NCBI GenBank assembly: GCA_028276215.1
Contig: JAPYWT010000003.1
Span: forward strand, 1-24,026
Direction: 5' to 3'
Length of the DNA stretch: 24,026 bases
Source of the DNA: Thermoflexus sp.
Lineage (GTDB): Bacteria > Chloroflexota > Anaerolineae > B4-G1 > DUEL01
Below, one piece after another: positions 18,053 through 24,026 of the stretch. Under the pieces are notes generated by a model, which saw only the letters and a list, made by a program, of their open reading frames with translations, did no database searches and was not told where the DNA came from. The position numbers and the translations under genes are program-made. Numbering within the stretch: the stretch's first letter is position 1; the number at the start of each line of letters is the position of its first letter.

Positions 18053-18139
18053 ATCCACGAAGGACACGAAGGGCACGAAACATCCACAAAGGACACGAAG
18101 GGCACGAAATATCCACGAAGGACACGAAGGGCACGAAGG
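18053..18139. repeat. Three tandem 29-bp units of CACGAAGGA type
   Basis: Units at 18053-18081, 18082-18110 and 18111-18139 are almost identical and each has an inner 9-bp period (CACGAAGGA, CACGAAGGG, CACGAA). Related sequence occurs at 9169-9210, 9085-9107 and 10354-10390. The last unit ends in GAAGG and merges with the ribosome-binding site of the next gene. Confidence 0.9.
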
Positions 18140-18147
18140 AGGAAGCG

Positions 18148-18432
18148 ATGCCTGTTCCGATTGAGGTGAGGGCCCTGGAACGTTATCGGATCTGGGTGAG
18201 ATACTCCGATGGTGCGGAGGGAATTGTGGACTTGTCGGACCTGGCCGGTAGAGGCGTTTTTATCCTCTGGGATGACGAGCAGGAGTTTCGGAAAGTGTCC
18301 ATTGGCCCCGGCGGAGAGATCACCTGGGGTGACCAGATAGATTTGTGTCCGGATGCGATTTATCTCCGATTGACCGGTAAGCAACCCGAAGATATTTTCC
18401 CCAAACTCCGGCAGTTGGTCGTCCATGCCTGA
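18148..18432 (+). CDS. DUF2442-domain protein
   Basis: The 94-residue protein has the DUF2442 pattern: a start like ALERYRIWVRYSDG, VDLSDL-G-GVF, then FRKVSIGPGGEITWGDQIDLCPDAIY. DUF2442 genes are commonly paired with DUF4160 genes in a toxin-antitoxin-like layout, and a DUF4160 stump follows here. The ATG at 18148 has AAGGAGGAAGCG upstream, whose AAGG comes from the 29-bp repeat. Its function is unknown; it would be the partner or antitoxin-like half. Confidence 0.8.
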   Translation: MPVPIEVRALERYRIWVRYSDGAEGIVDLSDLAGRGVFILWDDEQEFRKVSIGPGGEITWGDQIDLCPDAIYLRLTGKQPEDIFPKLRQLVVHA

Positions 18433-18496
18433 AATCAGCCGCTTCTTTGGGATTGTGATCAAAGGGATTGCTGGACCTTTGGGAGCGGGCGTCTAA
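18425..18496 (+). pseudogene. Stump of a DUF4160 gene (23 codons)
   Basis: The frame overlaps the DUF2442 stop by eight bases and reads MPEISRFFGIVIK before diverging and stopping at 18494-18496. That is the characteristic start of DUF4160 proteins (MPEISRFxGIVI, normally followed by MYxxxHNPPHFH), which are usually 80-90 residues. The His-containing core is missing. It is most likely a remnant after deletion of the 3' part, joined to a short hairpin-bearing intergenic segment. Confidence 0.65.
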
Positions 18497-18578
18497 CGGT
18501 CAGCCACTATACAGGTTGCCGCCTTTGGAGTAGGGGGACAGTGTCTCCCCGATCTGCCGTAAATGTCGGAGGACTTAT

Positions 18579-18950
18579 ATGGAGCGCGAGGACCTGGTCG
18601 GGCGTCTGATGGCGGATATGGACCCGGAACTGCTGACCTTCCTGCGCACGCGGGTGAACTCCTTCGTGAAGTGGGACCTGATCCGCTTTTTCGGCGAGAA
18701 CCCCTACACCACCGACACGGCGGAGAACATCGCCCGCTACGCGGGTCGGAATGTGGAGACGACCCGGGCGGAACTGGCCGAACTGGCCGCTCAGGGGGTG
18801 CTGGTGGAGCAGCGATTGGGGGAGATGACGGTGTATTCGCTCTCCAGCAATCCCGAAGTCCGCAGGCTTGTCCAGCGGTTTCTGGAGGCCTCCAATGACC
18901 GGCAGTTCCGCGTGAAGGCCATTTATCACATCATCCGGGGGATGCGATAG
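18579..18950 (+). CDS. Winged-helix protein, putative regulator
   Basis: The 123-residue protein looks like a single winged helix: after a short helical start (FVKWDLIRFFGENPYTTDTA), ENIARYAGRNVETTRAELAEL would be the helix-turn-helix and GVLVEQRLGEMTVYSLSSN the wing; a C-terminal helix follows. No family name is recognised. It has a GGAGGACTTAT ribosome-binding site. It is first of four tightly spaced genes with a KaiC-like ATPase (24 bases downstream) and two membrane proteins, so it may be the output or regulator of that module; that is inference. Confidence 0.75.
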   Translation: MEREDLVGRLMADMDPELLTFLRTRVNSFVKWDLIRFFGENPYTTDTAENIARYAGRNVETTRAELAELAAQGVLVEQRLGEMTVYSLSSNPEVRRLVQRFLEASNDRQFRVKAIYHIIRGMR

Positions 18951-18974
18951 CCCCCCTGGCGAAAGGAGGGCAAT

Positions 18975-19736
18975 ATGGAGCGCGTGAAGACGGGAATCCC
19001 GGGGCTGGATGAGATGCTGCGCGGTGGGTTGCTCCCCCAGACCGCTACCCTGGTGGAGGGGGCGCCCGGAACGGGGAAGACCACCCTCGGCATGCAGTTC
19101 ATCTACCACGGCATCGTAGAATACGACGAGCCGGGCATCATCCTGACCTTTGAACAGTTCCCCAGCCAGTTCTACCGGGATGCGGCCAACTTCGGCTGGG
19201 ATTTCCGGCGGCTGGAGGAAGAGGGAAAGTTGCGCATCATTATGACCAGTCCGGAGGTCTCCCTGCAGGACCTCCAGGCCGTGGGGGGACAGATTGAGGC
19301 CCTGGCCCATGAGATGGGCGCCCGCCGCATCCTGGTGGATAGCCTCTCTCACTTCCAGCGCCTGACGCAGGACCCCCTCCGGCTGCGCCACATGGCCTAC
19401 GCCTTTGTGAACGGCCTGAAGCGGGAGGGCCTGACATCCATTCTGACCTGGGAGAGCCCGGTTCTCCTGGGGGAGCCCGTGGAACACGACATCGGGATTC
19501 CGTTCATTATTGACACCTACATCCTCCTGCGCTACGTGGAAATAGAGAGCGCAGTGCACAAGGCCCTGCTGGTGCTCAAAATGCGCGGCAGCGACCACGA
19601 TAAGGACATCCGTCAGTTTGACATCACCTCCCGGGGCATTGAGGTCCGCTCCCGCTTTGAGGGACATGAGGGCATCATGAGCGGCAGTGCCCGCCGCATG
19701 GCCGATTCCTTCGTCCAGGCTTTTGTCCGCCGGTAA
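18975..19736 (+). CDS. KaiC/RAD55-like RecA-superfamily ATPase
   Basis: The 253-residue protein has one KaiC-like domain: TGIPGLDEMLRGGLLP, Walker A G29-A-P-G-T-G-K-T36, a TFEQFPSQFYRD segment after the first strands, Walker B ILVDSLS, and a late VLKMRGSDHDKDIRQFDI strand that matches the KaiC-type KxRxSxHdxxIRxF motif. It should bind ATP, probably as a hexamer. Single-domain KaiC-like ATPases are abundant in archaea as proposed signalling hubs. Stop and next start are 9 bases apart. AAAGGAGGGC precedes the ATG. The role in this organism is unknown. Confidence 0.85.
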   Translation: MERVKTGIPGLDEMLRGGLLPQTATLVEGAPGTGKTTLGMQFIYHGIVEYDEPGIILTFEQFPSQFYRDAANFGWDFRRLEEEGKLRIIMTSPEVSLQDLQAVGGQIEALAHEMGARRILVDSLSHFQRLTQDPLRLRHMAYAFVNGLKREGLTSILTWESPVLLGEPVEHDIGIPFIIDTYILLRYVEIESAVHKALLVLKMRGSDHDKDIRQFDITSRGIEVRSRFEGHEGIMSGSARRMADSFVQAFVRR

Positions 19737-19745
19737 GGAGACCTG

Positions 19746-20036
19746 ATGGCCATCCTTCTTCGGGTGATCGCGAGCCTGGCCTGGCTGGGAGTTCTCTTTC
19801 TGGTGTTTCTGCTCTGGCGGATTGCCCGCTTCTACGAGCGTTCCTCCGGCCAGCGAGTATATGCCTGGCTGTTTCTGGTCATTCTGGCTCTGTTCCTTGC
19901 CGGAGCGGCATGGTATATTTTCGCCAGTCCCGGCTTCGTTGGAATTCCTCCGGCTGACGGGCTCCTCTGCGCAGGAGGAATTCTCTCATTATTGGGTACG
20001 TTTATCCTGACCCGGGCGATGATGCGCAGGCCATGA
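19746..20036 (+). CDS. Small three-helix membrane protein
   Basis: The 96-residue protein has about three hydrophobic segments: 3-23, 38-58 and 70-90. No signature residues or family are recognised. It sits 9 bases behind the KaiC-like gene (AAGGAGACCTG ribosome-binding site) and overlaps the next membrane gene as ATGA. It could anchor or sense for the ATPase. Confidence 0.7.
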   Translation: MAILLRVIASLAWLGVLFLVFLLWRIARFYERSSGQRVYAWLFLVILALFLAGAAWYIFASPGFVGIPPADGLLCAGGILSLLGTFILTRAMMRRP

Positions 20037-20386
20037 ACGAGTATCAGGGTCTTGCCGAAGTCCTGTTATCCCCGTTGGGACCGATGGGTCTGATTGGTCT
20101 CCTGTTTGTGCTGGATGTCTATTCCAATCTCAGCCGGCGGCTGGGAGAGGTGAACCGCATGCCTCCCTACTACCGGCGTTTTCTCATCGGAAGCGCGTTT
20201 GTCTTCGTGGCCGTCCTGGTCCAGATTATCCGAACGGCGGCCTATATTTCCCGGAATCCTGAGGCTGCCATGTTGCTCTCGCCGTCTTTCAGCCTGCTGG
20301 CCTTTCATCTGCCCTTATTCATCGGAGTCTCCATCGGTGTTCTCACCGCCTGGCGCTACTGGTCCTGGTTACTCACTGGAGAATGA
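20033..20386 (+). CDS. Small three-helix membrane protein
   Basis: The 117-residue protein has hydrophobic segments at about 12-32, 48-70 and 82-108, with a cytoplasm-like basic loop (SRRLGEVNRMPPYYRRF). It starts inside the previous gene (ATGA) and was probably paired with it functionally. No family is recognised. It ends 25 bases before the deaminase start. Confidence 0.7.
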   Translation: MNEYQGLAEVLLSPLGPMGLIGLLFVLDVYSNLSRRLGEVNRMPPYYRRFLIGSAFVFVAVLVQIIRTAAYISRNPEAAMLLSPSFSLLAFHLPLFIGVSIGVLTAWRYWSWLLTGE

Positions 20387-20411
20387 GAAGTACAATATCT
20401 CAGGCCCATCT

Positions 20412-21545
20412 ATGGCACTCCTTCAGCGCAGAACGCAACGCCGCAACACCTCTTCCCGGACTTCGCACGAGGCCTGGCCGACCAGCGAAGCGTTATCTTT
20501 TCGCGAACTGAGGGAAATTCTGCACCGGATGCCGAAGATAGACCTGCACCGGCATCTGGAGGGCTCCCTGCGTCTGCAGACGTTGACCGAAATTGCCCTG
20601 GAGCACGGGATAGACCTGCCATCGTACCGGACGGAAGACCTTCGCCGATACGTGCAGGCCCGAAATGATGAGCCGGATTACCACCGGTTTCTGGCGAAGT
20701 TCCGCCTGTTGCGCCGTTTCTACCAGAGCCGTGCGGCCCTGGAACGGATCGCCGCCGAAGTGGTCGCCGATGCCGCCGAGGACAATGTCCGCTATCTGGA
20801 GTTACGCTTCAATCCCATCGCCCTCTCCCGGGCCCAGCGGTTCCCATTGCGGGACGTGGTGGAGTGGGTGACCGGCGCCATCTCCCAGGCTCAGCAGACC
20901 CACCCCGTCACGGTGCGCCTGATCCTTCAGATTGGTCGGGACGAAGTCCCGCGCGTGGCCGAAGAGATTCTGGAACTGGCCCTGGCCTACCGGGCCAGAG
21001 GGATTGTCGGCCTGGACCTGGCGGGGGACGAGGTCAATTATCCGGCGCATCGGCTGGCGCACATCTACCAGCGGGCCCGGCAGGAGGGGCTGGGCGTCAC
21101 CATCCATGCGGGGGAAGCGGGCGGCGCCGCCAACGTGCGGGATGCCATCCTCCGGTTCCACGCCCAGCGCATTGGACATGGCCTCCATGCTATGGAGAAC
21201 TCCGAAGTGGTGCGGCTGCTGATGGAACGGAACATTGCGCTGGAAGTCTGCCCCACCAGCAACCTGCAGACCGGGGCCATTTACTCCTTCAGCCATCACC
21301 CCCTGCCCGATATGCTGGCCCTGGGCCTGCGGGCCACGCTGAACACCGACGACCCCAGCATCTCCGACACCACCCTCACCGACGAGTATCTGGTTGCAGT
21401 GACAGCGATGGGGCTGAACCTGGAGCAGATTCGTACGATGGTCTTCAACGCGCTGGACGCCGCGTTCCTGCCCGAAGTGGAGCGGGCGTCGCTGCGGGAG
21501 CAATTTACCGCATGGGATACCCTGCAGATTCTGGAGGAACCGTGA
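20412..21545 (+). CDS. add: Adenosine deaminase
   Basis: The 377-residue amidohydrolase converts adenosine (and deoxyadenosine) to inosine. All zinc and catalytic motifs are visible: DLHRHLEG (H46, H48), HAGE with the catalytic Glu, RIGHG, CPTSNLQTG and LNTDDPSISDTT. The ATG at 20412 has no clear ribosome-binding site and gives about 35 extra basic residues; ATG 20529 (338 residues, MPKIDLHRHLEG) would match family length, but the preceding SFRELREILHR looks like the usual first helix, so 20412 is kept with doubt. It follows the KaiC-like module and overlaps the MNT gene. Confidence 0.85.
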   Translation: MALLQRRTQRRNTSSRTSHEAWPTSEALSFRELREILHRMPKIDLHRHLEGSLRLQTLTEIALEHGIDLPSYRTEDLRRYVQARNDEPDYHRFLAKFRLLRRFYQSRAALERIAAEVVADAAEDNVRYLELRFNPIALSRAQRFPLRDVVEWVTGAISQAQQTHPVTVRLILQIGRDEVPRVAEEILELALAYRARGIVGLDLAGDEVNYPAHRLAHIYQRARQEGLGVTIHAGEAGGAANVRDAILRFHAQRIGHGLHAMENSEVVRLLMERNIALEVCPTSNLQTGAIYSFSHHPLPDMLALGLRATLNTDDPSISDTTLTDEYLVAVTAMGLNLEQIRTMVFNALDAAFLPEVERASLREQFTAWDTLQILEEP

Positions 21546-21898
21546 CTCCGCCGATAGCCCGGCGTCGGGAGGCATATCAGCGGGCCCTTCAGGAGACCCT
21601 TTCCCATCTGGTGACCCTGCTCTCCGCTGACCCGACCGTGGAACGGCTGATTCTGTTCGGTTCCTACGCTCGTGGGCGGGCCGACCTGCTGACCGATCTG
21701 GACCTGGTGGTGATCCAGAAATCGGAACTGGATTTTCTGGCCCGGATGGTGGAACTGTATCGGCGGATCGGCCCACTGCCAGTGGATGCCGACATCCTGG
21801 TCTATACCCCCGAAGAGTGGGAAATCGTCCGGGACATGCCGTTTGGTCGCCGCATTCTGCAGGAGGGGAAGGTGCTCTATGAGAAAGTCGGCTCCTGA
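21542..21898 (+). CDS. MNT-type nucleotidyltransferase domain protein
   Basis: The 118-residue protein has the minimal nucleotidyltransferase motif G40-S41-Y-A-R-G-R with D52-x-D54 and a third acidic residue in VDADILV. The start is GTG at 21542, overlapping the deaminase TGA, with GGAGGAACC at the right distance. Such MNT proteins pair with HEPN toxins and neutralise them by AMP/oligo-AMP addition to the HEPN protein. Only a stump of a HEPN gene remains at 21879, so this may be an orphan. Confidence 0.85.
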   Translation: MTPPIARRREAYQRALQETLSHLVTLLSADPTVERLILFGSYARGRADLLTDLDLVVIQKSELDFLARMVELYRRIGPLPVDADILVYTPEEWEIVRDMPFGRRILQEGKVLYEKVGS

Positions 21899-21941
21899 GG
21901 AAGGCCGCCGCTGGTTGACTCAGGCAGAAAAGGACTTGTGA
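21879..21941 (+). pseudogene. Stump of a HEPN-domain gene (20 codons)
   Basis: An ATG inside the end of the MNT gene opens MRKSAPEEGRRWLTQAEKDL before a TGA. The W-L-x-Q-A-E-x-D-L pattern is the first helix of HEPN proteins that partner MNT proteins; the remaining 100 or so residues with the RxxxxH motif are missing, and ArgS starts 13 bases later. It is best read as a remnant left by a deletion. Confidence 0.65.
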
Positions 21942-21954
21942 AGGAAACGCCAGT

Positions 21955-23634
21955 ATGTCCGTTCCGATTCGCACCCAAATCGCCAACACCATCGCCCAGG
22001 CTCTGCGGGAGGTCCTGGGCCGGGACGACTTTCCCCCGGTCCTGGTGGAACGGACCCGCCGCCCGGAGTTCGGGGACTATTCCACCTCCGTCTGCCTGCG
22101 AGTGGCGCGGGAGGCAGGTCTGCCACCGATGGACCTGGCCGGGCGGGTGATCGCCGCATTGCCGCCGGCCCCGTTCATCGGCCGTGCCGAGCCCGCCCAC
22201 CCCGGCTACATTAACATCTGGCTGGATGACGGCTGGCTGGCTCAGCAGGTGGACGCCATTCTGGAGGCCGGGGAGTCCTTCGGGGCCATCGCCGTCGGAA
22301 AGGGGCAGCGGGTTCAGGTGGAGTTCGTCAGCGCCAACCCCACCGGCCCCATCACCATCGGCTCGGCCCGCAACGCCGTCCTGGGGGACGGCCTGGCCTC
22401 CGTCCTGGCGGCGGCGGGCTACCAGGTGGAGCGGGAGTACTACGTCAACGACGCCGGGTCTCAGGTGCGCCGGTTCGGCGAGAGCGTCTTCGCCCGCTAC
22501 GCCCAGGCACTGGGGGAGGACGTCCCGTTCCCCGAGGACGGCTACCACGGGCGCTACGTGGTGGAGTTGGGGGAAGGGTTGGCCGCCGAGGTCGGGCGCC
22601 GGTATCTGGAGATGGACCGCCGCCAGGCGGTGCGCGCGGTCGCCGACTGGGCCGTCGCCCGCATGTTGGAACGCATCCGCCAGGACCTGGCCGACCTGGG
22701 CGTCCACTTTGACGTCTGGCGGCATGAGCGCCACCTCTACGAGGAGGGCCTGTTTGACCAGGCGCTGACGGTCCTGCGCCAGCGCGGCTACGTGGTGGAG
22801 TACGACGACGCCGTCTGGTTCCGCCACCCCGACCTGGAGAAGGACGCGGTGCTCATCCGCTCTCCCCGGGTCGTTCCCGAACCCTCGGAGCGCCCCACCT
22901 ACCTGGCCTCGGACGTCGCCTATCTCTGGGACAAACTGGTCCGGCGGGGATTTGACCGGGCCATCTACATCTGGGGCGCCGACCACCACGGCGACGTCCC
23001 CCGTGTGCGCGCGGCGGCGAAGGCCCTGGGCCTGGACCCCGAACGGACCGTCTTCATCCTCTACCAGTTGGTGACCCTGTGGCGGGGCGGCGAAGAGGTG
23101 CGCATGTCCAAGCGCACGGGGGAGTTTGTCACCCTGCGGGACCTGTTGGAGGACGTCGGCCCGGACCCCATCCGGTTCATGCTCCTCTCCCGAACCGCCG
23201 ACGCGCCGATAGATTTTGACCTGGACCTGGCGGTGGAGCAGTCGGAGCGGAACCCGGTCTACTACGTCCAGTACGCCCACGCCCGCATTGCCAGCATCCT
23301 CCGCTACGCCCAAGAGCAGGGCCTGGAGGTGGACCGTCCCGCGGACCTTTCCCTTCTGCGGCATCCCGGCGAACTGGCGCTGATCCGCAAAATGCTGGAA
23401 CTGCCGGAGGTGATAGAGCAGGCAGCGGCGAAACTGAGCCCGCACTTCCTGCCCTACTACGCGCAAGAACTGGCGACGGCCTTCCACGCCTTCTACCGGG
23501 ACTGCCGGGTGGTCTCCTCCGACCCGGCCGATGAGGCCATCACCCGGGCCCGCCTGCGGCTGGTGCGGGCGGCGAAGGTCGTCCTGGCCCGTGCGCTCCA
23601 CCTGATGGGGATGACGGCCCCGGAGCGGATGTGA
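21955..23634 (+). CDS. argS: Arginyl-tRNA synthetase with altered HIGH motif
   Basis: The 559-residue class I synthetase charges tRNA-Arg. It has an N-terminal Add-1-like domain (about 1-110), SANPTGP at 126-132, VNDAGSQVRRFGES, GADHHGDVPR, the KMSKS-loop MSKRTGEFVTLRDLLE and the DALR anticodon-binding domain with NPVYYVQYAHARI. In nearly all ArgRS the segment after SANPTGP reads (L)H(I/V)GH; here it is I-T134-I-G-S137, so both histidines are replaced. The rest is intact, so it is probably functional and the change may be a lineage trait. AAGGAAACG precedes the ATG. The downstream gene starts one base after the stop. Confidence 0.9.
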   Translation: MSVPIRTQIANTIAQALREVLGRDDFPPVLVERTRRPEFGDYSTSVCLRVAREAGLPPMDLAGRVIAALPPAPFIGRAEPAHPGYINIWLDDGWLAQQVDAILEAGESFGAIAVGKGQRVQVEFVSANPTGPITIGSARNAVLGDGLASVLAAAGYQVEREYYVNDAGSQVRRFGESVFARYAQALGEDVPFPEDGYHGRYVVELGEGLAAEVGRRYLEMDRRQAVRAVADWAVARMLERIRQDLADLGVHFDVWRHERHLYEEGLFDQALTVLRQRGYVVEYDDAVWFRHPDLEKDAVLIRSPRVVPEPSERPTYLASDVAYLWDKLVRRGFDRAIYIWGADHHGDVPRVRAAAKALGLDPERTVFILYQLVTLWRGGEEVRMSKRTGEFVTLRDLLEDVGPDPIRFMLLSRTADAPIDFDLDLAVEQSERNPVYYVQYAHARIASILRYAQEQGLEVDRPADLSLLRHPGELALIRKMLELPEVIEQAAAKLSPHFLPYYAQELATAFHAFYRDCRVVSSDPADEAITRARLRLVRAAKVVLARALHLMGMTAPERM

Positions 23635-23635
23635 G

Positions 23636-24026
23636 GTGCCCGGAAACGGTACGGTCATCCTGCAGCCAGGGCGGGAGCGCTCCGTCTTGCGGCGGCATCC
23701 CTGGATTTTCTCCGGCGCCATCGCCCGCATCCGCGGCGACCCCGCCGACGGGGACATTGTAGACGTGCAGGACGCCGGGGGCCAGTGGCTGGCGCGCGGG
23801 TACCTCAACCGCCGCTCCCAGATCACCGTCCGTCTCCTCACCTGGGACCCGGCTGAAGAAATCAACGCCGACTTCTGGAAACGGCGGCTTCAGCGCGCGC
23901 TTCAGGGGCGCGCAGACCTCCTCCGGTCTCCCCACACCACCGCCTTCCGCCTGGTCCACGCGGAGTCCGACGGCCTGCCGGGCCTGATCGTGGACCGGTA
24001 CGGCGAGTTTCTGGTCGCTCAGTTCC
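23636..24026 (+). CDS. RlmI-type 23S rRNA (cytosine-C5) methyltransferase, 5' part
   Basis: The gene starts with GTG at 23636, one base after the ArgS stop, and is cut by the window end after 130 codons. The visible part has a PUA domain (VILQPGRERSVLRRHPWIFSGAI, GDIVDVQDAGG, WLARGYLNRRS) and then the RlmI linker AESDGLPGLIVDRYGEFLVAQ. The SAM-binding Rossmann domain must lie beyond the edge. Family members methylate a cytosine in 23S rRNA. It is not marked by a complete frame, so only the partial product is described. Confidence 0.85.
   Translation, partial: MPGNGTVILQPGRERSVLRRHPWIFSGAIARIRGDPADGDIVDVQDAGGQWLARGYLNRRSQITVRLLTWDPAEEINADFWKRRLQRALQGRADLLRSPHTTAFRLVHAESDGLPGLIVDRYGEFLVAQF

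Noticed and set aside
18053..18139. Possible CRISPR array
   Set aside because: The 29-bp units are directly adjacent without unique spacers, and there are no cas genes.
21877..23865. A 662-residue minus-strand frame opposite argS
   Set aside because: Antisense shadow of argS and the RlmI-type gene; no recognisable domain.

Overview
This is a GC-rich bacterial window with dense, mostly overlapping operons. The best guess at lineage is Chloroflexota, probably Anaerolineae-like. That rests on the Thr/Pro (TPTPVPP) linkers of a secreted PA14 protein, a long SecA with several insertions, bacterial deoxyhypusine-synthase-like and pyruvoyl arginine decarboxylase genes, and KaiC-like and DUF5320 families. 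It is an inference from protein style; no rRNA or other marker is present.

Layout. 1-431: no gene, palindromic repeat and a weak promoter. 462-2627 (+): a membrane-anchored protein with three PA14 domains, then a 40-residue lipoprotein. 2637-6472 (-): two tight operons, MOSC / MBL-fold hydrolase / HAD phosphatase-like, then thiamine-binding protein / methyltransferase / radical SAM enzyme. 6589-10059 (-): an iron and Fe-S block with PadR regulator, NifX-like protein, Mrp/NBP35 ATPase, ferritin-VIT1 fusion and DUF5320 protein; the PadR-NifX pair has a near-consensus sigma-70 promoter. 10428-11597 (-): TruD. 11675-14300 (-): a polyamine operon, pyruvoyl arginine decarboxylase, agmatinase and a deoxyhypusine-synthase-like enzyme, which fits arginine to agmatine to putrescine to homospermidine. 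14714-18049 (+): secA behind a long leader. 18148-18496 (+): DUF2442 gene and a stump of a DUF4160 gene. 18579-20386 (+): winged-helix protein, KaiC/RAD55-like ATPase and two small membrane proteins, an uncharacterised module. 20412-23634 (+): adenosine deaminase, MNT nucleotidyltransferase, a HEPN stump, and ArgS; a RlmI-type rRNA methyltransferase runs off the right edge.

Two themes stand out. First, many intergenic gaps carry short-period degenerate repeats (7-, 9- and 10-bp periods, plus REP-like palindromes), and these intrude into gene ends: the first 71 codons of the agmatinase frame, the last codons of the radical SAM and TruD genes, and the ribosome-binding site of the DUF2442 gene. 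Second, both toxin-antitoxin-like pairs keep only the 5' end of the second gene. The most plausible little-described system is the wHTH / KaiC-like ATPase / two-membrane-protein operon. The ArgS also lacks both histidines of its HIGH motif.
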